This document shows, piece by piece, positions 30,192 through 39,450 of a stretch of 64,000 bases of DNA. The notes under the pieces are model-generated. The model searched no databases. It saw only the letters and a program-made list of their open reading frames with translations, and had not been told where the DNA came from. The stretch covers positions 806,001 to 870,000 of the forward strand of contig JADJGB010000008.1 of NCBI GenBank assembly GCA_016708305.1, given 5' to 3'. Source of the stretch: Sphingobacteriales bacterium. GTDB taxonomy: Bacteria; Bacteroidota; Bacteroidia; Chitinophagales; Chitinophagaceae. Position 1 is the first letter of the stretch. Every line of letters starts with the position of its first letter. The position numbers and the translations under genes are program-made.

Positions 30192-31304
30192 ATGGCAATG
30201 AATATACTCATTCACGCCCCGACTTCAAAAGAAGGCGGAGGAAAATATATTATTGAGAATGTTTTTAAAAATATAGCTTATGAGATTTCAACAAATTTCT
30301 TTGCTATTATTCCTTCAAAACTTATCAAGATAATACCAGACACTCATGTAAACATCATTAAAATACCTTCTGTCTATGAGAAATGGTGGTCTGCTCCTAT
30401 TTATTATAATTTAATACTAAAAAGAATAATAAAGAAATATAAGATAGATTGTATATGGAATTTTGGAGATGTGATAGTACCTTGTTTTTATAATCAACTC
30501 TATTATTTTGATTGGGCTTTTTTGGTTTATGACGAATCTTATTTATGGAAAAATGTTTCTTCAAAAATCAGATTTAAACGCAAAATAAAAATCCGACAAA
30601 TCGAGAAAAATATTAAAGAGATTAGATACTGTATTGTTCAGACTGATAATATGTTTGTCAGGTTATCGGATAAATACAAGGTTAATAATATTATCAAAAT
30701 ACCAACTCCTGTTTTATTACCAGAATATAATTTCAGGATTCAATTAAAATTATTATTAGAAAGTTCTGGTATAAAATTTCTTTTTATCTCGACATTTGCT
30801 TCTCATAAAAATCATTTTATCTTATTAAAATTAGCTAGTCTGATAAAGAATCAAAACTTAAGTTATAAAATATTTTTGACACTTGATTCAAATGATGCGG
30901 CTAGTTTTCTTGATGAAATTAAGTTAGGTGGCTTGTCAGATGTTATCATTAATCTTGGAGTGCTTGAGAGAGGTGAAGTGGCTTCTGCAATTAAACAATG
31001 TGATTATTTAATTATTCCAAGCCTTTTGGAGTCTTATGGGATAGTTTTTTATGAAGGAATGAAATTTGAAAAACTGATTTTAACATCAGATATGGACTTT
31101 GCCCGCGATGCCTGTGGAGAAAGTGCATTATATTTTGATCCATTCGTGGAAGATTCTATCATGGATAAGATGAAAGAAGCTGTAAATCTACCGGAGGCGG
31201 TAAAAAAGTATATGTTAGTTCAGGGATTAAAAAGGCTGAAATCTATTCCAGACTGGCCACAGTTTATTAATGAATTTATAAATATTACACAAATAAATGA
31301 CTGA
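30192..31304 (+). CDS. Glycosyltransferase family 4
   Basis: The 370-residue protein begins MAMNILIHAPTSKEGGGKYI, with the glycine-rich GT-B start. The donor site reads LIIPSLLESYGIVFYEGMKF with the conserved E-x7-E, preceded by FLFISTFASHKNHFILLKLA. A second ATG at 30198 is also possible. The frame is intact and its last 8 bp overlap the amidotransferase start. Confidence 0.87.
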   Translation: MAMNILIHAPTSKEGGGKYIIENVFKNIAYEISTNFFAIIPSKLIKIIPDTHVNIIKIPSVYEKWWSAPIYYNLILKRIIKKYKIDCIWNFGDVIVPCFYNQLYYFDWAFLVYDESYLWKNVSSKIRFKRKIKIRQIEKNIKEIRYCIVQTDNMFVRLSDKYKVNNIIKIPTPVLLPEYNFRIQLKLLLESSGIKFLFISTFASHKNHFILLKLASLIKNQNLSYKIFLTLDSNDAASFLDEIKLGGLSDVIINLGVLERGEVASAIKQCDYLIIPSLLESYGIVFYEGMKFEKLILTSDMDFARDACGESALYFDPFVEDSIMDKMKEAVNLPEAVKKYMLVQGLKRLKSIPDWPQFINEFINITQIND

Positions 31305-32445
31305 CGATATTAATCAAAATTACCGGATATGATCCAACTGTGTAATGGATACCACAGATTCCAAAATTGAATTTGATGAAAAGGGGGTATGCGATCATTG
31401 TAATACTTTTTATAAAGATATTTTGCCTTTTTGGAATTACGGAAAGGGGAATGAAGCTGCTTTGGAAAAAATAGTTGAAAAAATCAAAAAAGAAGGGAAA
31501 GGCAGAGATTTTGACTGTATCATGGGCATGAGTGGTGGTATAGACAGTTCCTATCTATTATATATGATGAAGGAGAAATATGGTTTAAGACCGCTTGTTT
31601 TTCATGTGGACGCTGGGTGGAATTCTCAGTTGGCTGTAAATAACATTGAAAGATTGGTAGATGGTTTGGGGCTTGACTTATACACAGAGGTAATTGATTG
31701 GGAGGAGATGAAAGAATTGCAGCTTGCGTTTTTTAAATCGGGTGTACCTCATCTTGATGTACCACAGGATCATGCCTTTTTTGCAACGATGTATAAGTTT
31801 GCCTCAAAGCATAATATAAAATACATTCTTACCGGTGGTAATTATTCTACCGAGTGTGTAAGAAATCCGATAGAATGGATGTATTATCAGTCAGATTCCA
31901 TTCAATTAAAGGATATCTTCAAAAAGTATGGGAAAGGAAAGTTAGAGAAATATCCAATTACAAATATTCTTTGGCATAAAATCTATCTTCCTTATATTAA
32001 AAGAATCAAATTAATAAGACCATTGGATTACATTCCTTACGAAAAAGGTGAAGCAATGAAGCTTCTGAAGAAAAAGTTTGGATATCAGGAGTATCCACAG
32101 AAACATTTTGAATCGCGTTTTACAAGATTTTATGAAAGTTATTGGCTACCCGAAAGATTTGGGTATGATACCAGAAAAGTACAATTTTCGAGCCTCATTT
32201 TAACAGGGCAAATGACCAGAGGTGAAGCCTTAAATCAGTTAAAGGAACGCGCCTATAATCCTGAAACCATAAAACAGGATTTTGAATATGTGGCAACAAA
32301 ATTGAATATTTCAACATCAGAATTACAGACTTATTTTGAAATGCCTAGGCGAACATATAAGGACTTTAAGTCTCTGGAAAAAATATATAAAATGGGTTCT
32401 GCTGTTATGCGGTTCTTAAAAATCGAAAAAGGCGGGAAGCGATGA
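31297..32445 (+). CDS. wbpG: N-acetyl sugar amidotransferase (WbpG/PseA-like), UGA in place of a conserved Cys
   Basis: The PP-loop ATPase motif is GMSGGIDSSYLLYMM (SGGxDS). The family uses ATP and ammonia to convert a sugar N-acetyl group to an acetamidino group. An ATG at 31297, overlapping the previous gene by 8 bp, is in frame and gives MTDDINQNYRI, then TGA (31330-31332), then SNCVMDTTDSKIEF. Relatives have a C-x2-C at this place, so the TGA stands where the first Cys is expected. The ORF from the ATG at 31345 gives 366 residues but loses that CxxC half of the zinc site; the second half (CDHC) remains. The gene overlaps hisH by 4 bp. Confidence 0.88.
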
Positions 32446-33056
32446 TTGGCATTATAGATTATGGATCGGGAAATATTCAGGCGATTGCTACAATCTATAA
32501 TCGATTAAACATTGAATGTAAAATCGTAAATACAACTAACCAACTTGCCGATATTGATAAAATTGTTCTTCCGGGTGTAGGAGCCTTTGATGCAGCTATG
32601 GAACGTCTGTTTAAATCTGGCATGAAGGATAAACTTGATGCAGAAGTTTTATTAAAGAAAAAACCGGTATTGGGTATCTGTGTAGGGATGCAAATCTTGG
32701 GTAATGGCAGCGATGAAGGTAAATTGCCAGGATTAGGATGGATTCCTGGATATGTACACAAATTTGACCCCAATACTATAACCAAAAAACCTAAGTTCCC
32801 TCACATGGGGTGGAATACCATAGAAGATAAGAAAAAACACTCGCTTTTTTCAAATATTGATACTGATTTTGGTTTTTACTTTGTTCACAGTTATTATTTC
32901 AAATGCGAATCTGATGAAAACATCCTTTCTACAACTAACTACGGTATTAATTTTGCATCAACTATTGAAAATTTAAATATTATTGGCACTCAATTTCATC
33001 CAGAAAAAAGTCATAAGAATGGTATTCAACTATTTAAGAATTTTGCAATAAGCTAA
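32442..33056 (+). CDS. hisH: HisH-type glutamine amidotransferase subunit for sugar amidation
   Basis: This class I glutaminase has 204 residues. The catalytic cysteine is C80 in GICVGMQILG, and the His/Glu of the triad are H186 and E188 in GTQFHPEKSH. The gene overlaps the WbpG gene by 4 bp (ATGA) and is followed 5 bp later by a HisF homologue. No other histidine genes are near, so it most likely supplies ammonia to the WbpG-type enzyme, as HisH2 does in Pseudomonas LPS loci. It is intact. Confidence 0.92.
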   Translation: MIGIIDYGSGNIQAIATIYNRLNIECKIVNTTNQLADIDKIVLPGVGAFDAAMERLFKSGMKDKLDAEVLLKKKPVLGICVGMQILGNGSDEGKLPGLGWIPGYVHKFDPNTITKKPKFPHMGWNTIEDKKKHSLFSNIDTDFGFYFVHSYYFKCESDENILSTTNYGINFASTIENLNIIGTQFHPEKSHKNGIQLFKNFAIS

Positions 33057-33060
33057 TATT

Positions 33061-33822
33061 ATGTTACGCTCCCGAATAATCCCTTGTTTATTGATTCATA
33101 AGAAAGGCTTGGTTAAAACTGTTAAGTTTAAGGATGGGAAATATTTGGGTGATCCTTTGAATGCTGTAAAAATTTTTAATGAAAAAGAAGTTGATGAGTT
33201 AATTGTGTTGGATATTGATGCCAGTGTAAACAAAACACCGCCCGATATGAACCTAATAAAGGGTTTGGCAAATGAATGCCGTATGCCACTTTGTTATGGC
33301 GGCGGTATTAAATCGGTTGAACAGGCGACAAGTATTATTAACCTAGGTGTAGAGAAAGTGGCGCTTTCGTCAGCGGCATTGGAGAATCCTGATTTATGTA
33401 AAGATATAGGAAAAGTGATTGGCTCGCAAAGCGTGGTTGTAGTGATTGATGCAAAGAAAAGGAAGTTGATGAGCGGGTATGACATATACAGTCATAACGG
33501 TTCCAGAAAGTCAAGTTGGAAACTATTTGACTTTGTTGAAAAACTTGAAGAAATTGGAGTGGGTGAAATTGTTATTAATTCAATTGATAATGATGGAGTA
33601 ATGGGAGGTTATGATATTGGATTAGTAGAAGAGGTGAGAAAAAGATGTAATATGCCTATTTCAGTTTTTGGAGGCGTAGGTAGTGTTGAGGATATTAAAA
33701 TGTTAATTAATAAATTTGGGATTATAGGAGCCGGTGCAGGAAGTCTATTTGTATTTAAGGGCAAGTATAAAGCAGTTTTGATTAATTATCCTAATAGATC
33801 AGAGAGGAAAGATTTATATTAA
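33061..33822 (+). CDS. hisF: HisF-like subunit (ammonia channel) for sugar amidation
   Basis: The 253-residue TIM-barrel protein starts MLRSRIIPCLLIHKKGLVK. In true HisF the segment reads IIxCLDV with catalytic Asp11; here position 11 is Leu. The second acidic residue survives in VVVIDAKKRKL. Loss of Asp11 argues against a role in histidine synthesis and for a pure ammonia-channelling role with HisH and WbpG. Phosphate-loop-like segments (CYGGGIKSVEQA, VFGGVGSVEDIK) remain. It ends the three-gene amidation set. Confidence 0.9.
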   Translation: MLRSRIIPCLLIHKKGLVKTVKFKDGKYLGDPLNAVKIFNEKEVDELIVLDIDASVNKTPPDMNLIKGLANECRMPLCYGGGIKSVEQATSIINLGVEKVALSSAALENPDLCKDIGKVIGSQSVVVVIDAKKRKLMSGYDIYSHNGSRKSSWKLFDFVEKLEEIGVGEIVINSIDNDGVMGGYDIGLVEEVRKRCNMPISVFGGVGSVEDIKMLINKFGIIGAGAGSLFVFKGKYKAVLINYPNRSERKDLY

Positions 33823-33962
33823 TGTTATAATTTTGATATATGCTCAAGGACAGCATTTATAATAACTGTTTGCTTACTGATTTATGGTTGAGGATATGGG
33901 TTTAGTCTATACTTATTGATTAAATATTCCAAAAGTTATGATAAATGAGGAACTTAAAAGCA

Positions 33963-34020
33963 TTGAGTAAATTTGCTCAATGTTTTGAGTAAATAGTAAA
34001 ATAGGTTGAGTAAATTTGCG
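33963..34020. promoter_or_regulatory. Three TTGAGTAAAT repeats, one within a palindrome; orphan operator-like array
   Basis: TTGAGTAAAT starts at 33963, 33985 and 34006 (spacing 22 and 21 bp, about two helical turns). The first is part of the near-perfect palindrome TTGAGTAAATTTGCTCAA (33963-33980, one mismatch). The third continues TTGAGTAAATTTGC. No ATPase or regulator gene follows, although an AlbA_2 C-terminal fragment lies 0.9 kb downstream. Confidence 0.5.
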
Positions 34021-34327
34021 GAAAATATTTCAACACATTTATTTACAATTTATAAAGGTGTAATCCTAAAAATAAATAATATTTATACCGTTGATCTTTA
34101 GTATCTCATTAGTGGAAAAAATTTGTTGATTATTCAATTTTTGCACCAAATTATTTTACCGTTTACAAATCGATTGTCATCAGCCCATATTCGGACGGCA
34201 TATTAATAAAAGGTTCTATGATGAATAGTGTGGGTTTGGAATTGTTGCGCATTGCGACAATGGCTAGAATAAATTGCGAAAAAAATAATTTTTCATTCCC
34301 TCATTTTGGGCGGAGTTCCTTTTTTAC

Positions 34328-34412
34328 CGTCATTTTGAACGGAGCGAAGCGGAGTGAAAAATCTCCTCGTTTCCAGAACAATATGATTTCTTCGCTTCGC
34401 TGCGAAATGACG
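34328..34412. repeat. REP/MITE-like hairpin element
   Basis: CGTCATTTTGAACGGAGCGA at 34328 pairs imperfectly with TTCGCTTCGCTGCGAAATGA at about 34389-34410, giving a stem of some 20 bp over a 40-nt loop. The G+C-rich GAGCGAAGCG core differs from the A+T-rich surroundings. A second partial copy of its arm (GGCTGCGAATGACAG) follows at 34420. Confidence 0.55.
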
Positions 34413-34573
34413 ATCAAAAAAGGCTGCGAATGACAGTGGTTTTATAGCTCAATGACGGACTGTGTGGCTTAGGCATCGCTGCGCATTGCGGCAATGGCCT
34501 TGAAAAAAATGCGTTAAAAAAATAATTTTTCATTCCATCATTTCAAAAAATTACCTTTTTTCATGTCATTCAG

Positions 34574-34660
34574 TGAATAGTGAATAGAGAATAGTGCTGG
34601 AGCGAAGCGGAAGTGCCGCACGACGTAAGGAGTTGCGGGAAAGATGGGAAAGTGAATAGA
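34574..34660. repeat. Dispersed G+C-rich repeat, copy 1
   Basis: The core GGAGCGAAGCGGAAGTGCCG, then CACGACGTAAGGAGTTGCGG, is framed by GTGAATAG / GGAAAGTGAATAG stretches. Related copies occur at 37418-37500, 41796-41872 and 42041-42118. All four lie between genes in the 34-42 kb region. Confidence 0.75.
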
Positions 34661-34928
34661 AAAAGGTGAAAAGTGAAGAACTGATTGTCAGCAACATATT
34701 TTTTTGAAAGGCAAAGTTTTTCGATTTACTTAACACTATGTTAAAACTTATTGGTCATTGAATATTTTTATACTATGCATTTTGAGTTGTTAGTAAACAC
34801 CATACAGACAACACATAATCAACTTCAACAAAGTGCTATTAGGTCGGTGAATAAACACTTGACTATTCGCAACTGGTCAAGCAGCATTTAATTTAGAATT
34901 AGTAACTGCATTTGAGGTAAAGATTAGG

Positions 34929-35213
34929 TTATCTGAAAACTTCTATCTACAAGTCACCGAGCAAGTCGCCGAGCAAGTCACCGAGCAAGTTGAACTGCTT
35001 ATAAATATATTGTCGGAAGAAATGAGCAGGCAAGAGCTACAAGATAAATTAGGTCTTTCGCACCGTGAAAATTTTAGATCTCATTACCTAAAGCTTGCAT
35101 TAAACCAAGGATTGATCGAAATGACTCTTCCAGAAAAACCCAATAGCAGCCTGCAACGCTATAGGCTATCTCCAAAGGGAAATGAAATAATCCGCCGGCT
35201 CTCTAAACATTAA
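34929..35213 (+). pseudogene. AlbA_2-type regulator, C-terminal fragment 4 (EQV linker plus winged helix)
   Basis: The frame reads VTEQVAEQVTEQVELLINIL, then SRQELQDKLGLSHRENFRSH and MTLPEKPNSSLQRYRLSPKG. This matches the C-terminus of the AlbA_2 gene at 16267 in layout and partly in sequence (TVPDKPNSKNQKYRLSESG). Everything upstream of the EQV linker is missing or degenerate. The linker DNA is an 18-bp direct repeat (CAAGTCACCGAG / CAAGTCGCCGAG). The ATG at 35010 is internal and probably not a natural start. Confidence 0.65.
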
Positions 35214-35304
35214 AATATCACTGAACAAATAATTCATTAAATTATCCACCCTATTATATTTAAGATGCGTTACATTTCAATAAATGTGCAAGTAATTCTA
35301 AATA

Positions 35305-37419
35305 ATGAAACAAATAGTCCAAGACCTCAAATCCGGTAACACCATTCTCGAAGAAGTGCCCGTACCACAAGTACGAAGCGGCTGCGTATTGATTAAGACG
35401 CTGTGCAGCCTTGTGTCTCTCGGCACAGAACGAATGCTTGTGGAATTCGGCAAGGCCGGATGGATCAATAAGGCAAGGCAACAGCCGGAGAAAGTACGAC
35501 AGGTCATCCAAAAAATCAAGACGGACGGTCTGAAGCCAACCATGGATGCCGTCTTCCGTAAGCTGGGAGAGCCGTTGCCATTAGGCTATTGCAATGCAGG
35601 AGAAGTGATTGCTGTGGGCAAGGGTGTCAATGGATTTGCAGTCGGCGACCGCGTCATATCCAATGGCAATCATGCCGAAGTGGTCTGTGTGCCCGAAAAC
35701 TTAGTGGCGAAAATTCCGGACGGTGTAAGTTACGAAGAAGCGGCATTTACAGTCATTGGAGCAATTGCCCTGCAAGGTATTCGGCTTGTCAATCCTACAT
35801 TTGGCGAAACGGTTGTGGTAACCGGTCTCGGCTTAATCGGACTTTTAGCAGTACAGTTGTTGAAGGCCAATGGTTGCCGAGTCATCGGGATCGATTTTGA
35901 TAAACGAAAAGTTGAACTGGCACAAAGACTTGGTGTGGAAGCTTTTGCAGTAGAGGCAGATAGCGATGTGCCGAAACTGATACAGGACAAAACGAATGGA
36001 ATCGGTGCCGACGCCGTTTTAATCACCGCTTCAACCAAATCCAATGAAGTCATCGGCCAAGCTGCGCAAATGAGCCGTAAGCGGGGGCGAATTGTTTTAG
36101 TAGGTGTCATCGGCTTGGATATGCAACGATCGGATTTTTATGAGAAAGAGTTGACTTTTCAAGTCTCATGCTCTTATGGGCCCGGACGTTATGATGATCA
36201 TTACGAACTAAAGGGACTGGACTATCCGATCGGTTTTGTTCGCTGGACCGAACAGCGAAATTTCGAAGCTGTATTAGCGGCAATTCACAATGGTTCTATC
36301 AATGTGAAGGACTTGATTACCGAAGAAGTGGATTTGAAAGATTATCTGGATATATACGGAGATATGATCAAAGGCGGCTCTATAGCCTCTATCATCCGAT
36401 ATCCGGGAAATGTCCTTATTTCTCAAACGAGTGTGCAGGTGTCATCAAATCCGTTTTCCGGCTCAAAGGGAATTGTCGGCATCATTGGGGCAGGAAATTT
36501 CACCGGAGCGATGATTGTTCCCACCCTCAATGAACTAAATGCCGATATAAAATATATTGCCAGTTCGAAAGGTCTATCCGGAACAACCTTAGCCAAGAAA
36601 TACGGCATACGGCAGTCCACCAGCCGATATCAAGATATCCTGGACGATCAGGAAGTAAGTGCCGTAATGATAACCACCCGACACAGTGCGCATGCCGGGC
36701 AAGTGGTTGAGGCATTGAAAGCAGGGAAGGATGTTTTTGTAGAAAAACCATTGGTCTTAACCCTCGCGGAACTTGAATCTATACGGGAAGTGTATGAAGG
36801 AAGTGGCAAGACATTAACCGTAGGATTCAATCGCCGTTTTTCTCCTTTTTCGCAAGCAGCAAAGGAAAGTTTGGGTGGAGGCGCACCGATTCAGGTAATT
36901 GCTACCATGAATGCAGGCTTTATCTCTGCTAATTCCTGGGTTCATGACCTTGAAAGTGGGGGCGGACGGATCATTGGTGAGGCTTGCCATTACATCGCTT
37001 TAATATCTTATTTTACCGGCAGTCGTGTTGAGAAAGTAGTGATGAACGCTCTAGGCAATCATCCCGAATCCAATACCGACAACGCTTCTATCATGTTGAA
37101 ATACGCTAACGGTTCGACCGGAATTATCAACTATTTTGCCACCGGCAGCAAGTCCTATCCAAAGGAAAGAATCGAAATTTTTTCACAAGGTAAAAACATC
37201 CTCATTGACAATTTCCGTAAGATAGAATTCTATGGTTTCAAACGAAGAAATATGAAAAAGACACAGAATAAAGGACATAAGGAGCAATTCCGTCGTTGGC
37301 TGCAATCTGTTAAACAGGGCGGAGAGGCCATCATTCCCTTTGATGAAATTTATAATACATCAAAGGCTGTTATATTAGCGGTGGAGTCGTTGAAGGAAGG
37401 GAGGTGGATGGAAGTGTAG
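35305..37419 (+). CDS. Bi-domain oxidoreductase (zinc-type alcohol dehydrogenase plus Gfo/Idh/MocA)
   Basis: The 704-residue protein has an MDR/alcohol-dehydrogenase half (residues about 1-375; CSLVSLGTERMLVEFGKAGW, VVTGLGLIGLLAVQLLKANG) and a Gfo/Idh/MocA half (about 390-700; GIIGAGNFTGAMIVPTLNEL, VFVEKPLVLTLAELESIREV). This fusion is typical of bacterial polysaccharide loci and usually lies next to a heparinase II/III-like gene and a GT4 gene. Here those partners follow only at 42601 and 44148, because mobile elements and an ATPase gene lie between. It may modify a nucleotide or polymer-linked sugar; the reaction is not established. G+C is visibly higher than in the preceding genes. Confidence 0.9.
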   Translation: MKQIVQDLKSGNTILEEVPVPQVRSGCVLIKTLCSLVSLGTERMLVEFGKAGWINKARQQPEKVRQVIQKIKTDGLKPTMDAVFRKLGEPLPLGYCNAGEVIAVGKGVNGFAVGDRVISNGNHAEVVCVPENLVAKIPDGVSYEEAAFTVIGAIALQGIRLVNPTFGETVVVTGLGLIGLLAVQLLKANGCRVIGIDFDKRKVELAQRLGVEAFAVEADSDVPKLIQDKTNGIGADAVLITASTKSNEVIGQAAQMSRKRGRIVLVGVIGLDMQRSDFYEKELTFQVSCSYGPGRYDDHYELKGLDYPIGFVRWTEQRNFEAVLAAIHNGSINVKDLITEEVDLKDYLDIYGDMIKGGSIASIIRYPGNVLISQTSVQVSSNPFSGSKGIVGIIGAGNFTGAMIVPTLNELNADIKYIASSKGLSGTTLAKKYGIRQSTSRYQDILDDQEVSAVMITTRHSAHAGQVVEALKAGKDVFVEKPLVLTLAELESIREVYEGSGKTLTVGFNRRFSPFSQAAKESLGGGAPIQVIATMNAGFISANSWVHDLESGGGRIIGEACHYIALISYFTGSRVEKVVMNALGNHPESNTDNASIMLKYANGSTGIINYFATGSKSYPKERIEIFSQGKNILIDNFRKIEFYGFKRRNMKKTQNKGHKEQFRRWLQSVKQGGEAIIPFDEIYNTSKAVILAVESLKEGRWMEV

Positions 37420-37500
37420 TGAATAGTGCCGGAGCGGAGCGGAAGTCCTGTGCGACGGAGGAAGTTGCGGGAAAGAGTGGAAAGTGAAAGGTGCTGGAGC
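37418..37500. repeat. Dispersed G+C-rich repeat, copy 2
   Basis: GTGCCGGAGCGGAGCGGAAG followed by a diverged TCCTGTGCGACGGAGGAAGT and TGCGGGAAAGAGTGGAAAGT starts at the stop codon of the bi-domain gene. It is the most diverged of the four copies. Confidence 0.7.
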
Positions 37501-37741
37501 TTAGATTATAATGAAGTGAAATCGAATTTTGAAAAGTTGCTGGAACTTGCTCAGGAAGAGACTTGGTCAGTTTAAGGAGTTGCCGAACAAAGGGGTTAAA
37601 TTAAAATTTGAAGTGGATCCCGAATTATAAGCCGACTATAAAACACAACCAAAGATGCTAAAATGTGATTACTATATTTTTAATTATTGTAATTATAACT
37701 ATAATATACAGCCATTAATGAGATTATTATAATTATATTTA
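37501..37741. other. Short gene-free stretch with a possible gene remnant
   Basis: The frame around 37503-37575 reads LDYNEVKSNFEKLLELAQEE, then stops. It may be the remnant of a small antitoxin-like or helical protein, but no family could be assigned. The rest is A+T-rich up to the IS256 target site TATATTTA (37734-37741). Confidence 0.35.
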
Positions 37742-38048
37742 GACAGTATCCCATAAACTGTGTAAGTTAAAAATATAAGGGTTTAGCTTTTTGTTTAAAG
37801 TTGAACCCTTTTTTCAAACATTGTTAAGAACTGATTTAGGATGATGCCCCAATTTTGTATAGGCATACTCCATTTTTTGTTGCTTCTCTTAAAGCCAAAT
37901 ATACCGATTTTAAGACGGCTTTATCTGTAGGGAAGGACATTTTATTTTTGGTGTATTTTCTGATTTTTCCATTCAGGTTTTCTATTAGGTTAGTGGTGTA
38001 AATGATTTTTCTTATTTCTAAAGGGAACTCAAAAAAAACGGTAAGCGC

Positions 38049-39450
38049 GGCTCACCATTATTTACTGGGGACTAGGCAAAAAGTTTATGCAGTCTGAAAA
38101 GAAAGAATTTGGTATCGGTTACGCCTCTAAGGTTAGCCCTGAATAGTTTTATTTTAGCGTTGAATGATTCTGCATTGGCATTTGTATTTCGGTTATTGAA
38201 GAAATTAAGTATGTTATCTAAATTATATTTTACGGTATTAGCAACGGTATAAAACTCTTTTAATGCCTGCTCTTGTACTTTTTGTATCCATTGTTCAAAC
38301 GCTGTCTTAGCAGATGCTTTTTTGTTGGTTTTCGTATATGTTTCTAAAAGCTAAAGTTTGGTGGTAAGCAGTTTCTAATTCAGGGAAATATTTGAATAAC
38401 AGGGTGGCTCTTTGTATTTGATTTTCTGTCCAGTCGTTTTGTTTTTTGGCTAAAATATATTTGCACCTTGCCAGTAATTGTTTGGGTGTTTCACCATTTT
38501 CCAGCATTACTGGTTCATATTTTATTTGTTGTTCTTTAGCCTTTTAATGGCTGCATTTTCGTTGTCTAATTCTTTCCATCGCAGGTTTATTCTTATGTGT
38601 TGCAAGGCTTCCATTGCCAGTTTTATTACATGGAATCTGTCGGTAACCAGAGTGGCATTTGTAAATACCTGCTTTACGGCAAGCTTCCATGTTTTTTGCC
38701 ATATCAAGAGTTACTTCTTTTACCTGCAAACGCTTGTGTTCACAAAGTTTCATTAGGGTGGTTATAATGTCTTTAGATAGTGTTCCTTTGATGACGGCTA
38801 CCAATGTACCCTGCTTTTGCCCTGCCGTTTTTGTTGGTAACAAATGTGTATAATTCTCCTTTGGATAAACTTAGTTCATCTATGCTTAGGTAGGCTCCAA
38901 TGTTGTCCGGAAAAAGAAGATAATCTTCGCAGTGAGTGAGCTGGTTCCAGTCTTTAAAACCACTGCTATACTTTTATAATGACGGTTTAATTTTGAAGGC
39001 TGTATCTGATGGTAACCAGCTATGTTGCTGATAGTATCAACCTTTGTATCAACCTGTACCTTTTAAAAAATCCGATAGTTCTTTGGTTAACCCTGAACCT
39101 TCGGCTACAAATGAAAAGTCGTTTCTGATAATTTTACCAGCCTCATTTTTATGTCGCCAGCGTCTTCTTTTTATTGCCAAATAAACTGCTTTGCCACGGA
39201 CTGGGAAATCCTGTAGGGTTATCTCCGTAAAACCTTTTGACTCATATTGGGTACCATCCACATCTCCCAATATCATATTCCGTTCTTCCAATGAAATCTG
39301 AAAATAAACTGACCTGTCTTTTACAAAGCATAGTTCATCTATACCTGTAATATCAAAATATTCCAATAACCCCTTGGGTAAAAAATGACCGATATATGAT
39401 GTATCCATGCAACAAAATTAGGCGTACTCCCCATTTAATGAAAGTGACCC
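38049..39450. mobile_element. ISL3-family element nested in the IS256 transposase gene
   Basis: The 8-bp target duplication GTAAGCGC is found at 38041-38048 and 39451-39458. The ends are imperfect inverted repeats beginning GG: GGCTCACCATTATTTACTGG at the left and, reverse-complemented, GGGTCACTTTCATTAAATGG at the right. Both the GG start and the 8-bp duplication fit ISL3. Removing it restores WEALTVFFEFP in the IS256 transposase, which proves the order of insertion. Confidence 0.9.
38150..39408 (-). pseudogene. ISL3-family transposase, multiply frameshifted
   Basis: The start at 39408 (MDTSYIGHFLPKGLLEYFDI) leads to a 119-residue piece ending 39049. Further parts lie in other frames: KRLQVKEVTLDMAKNMEA (38800-38690), then VTDRFHVIKLAMEALQHIRI (about 38640), a family hallmark, and ARCKYILAKKQNDWTENQIQ (about 38470). 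At least three frame changes and several stops are present, so this copy is dead or the sequence here is poor. Confidence 0.75.

Larger units (their letters stand above)
33823..34928. other. 1.1-kb gene-free region with repeats
   Basis: After hisF there is no convincing gene. The stretch holds three operator-like TTGAGTAAAT repeats (33963-34020), a long hairpin (34328-34412) and a copy of a dispersed G+C-rich repeat (34574-34660). The 71-codon frame at 34218-34433 runs through the hairpin and is considered spurious. Confidence 0.7.

Noticed and set aside
12203..31332. Genetic code with UGA as a sense codon
   Set aside because: Only two in-frame UGA codons look premature (12203, 31330), while many intact genes end at TGA and use TGG for Trp.
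32442..33822. Histidine biosynthesis genes
   Set aside because: No other his genes are near, HisF lacks Asp11, and both overlap or adjoin a WbpG-type amidotransferase.
34218..34433. 71-residue protein
   Set aside because: The frame crosses a G+C-rich hairpin repeat and has no ribosome site or recognisable motif.
38478..38756. Plus-strand membrane-like protein
   Set aside because: It is the antisense shadow of the ISL3 transposase.
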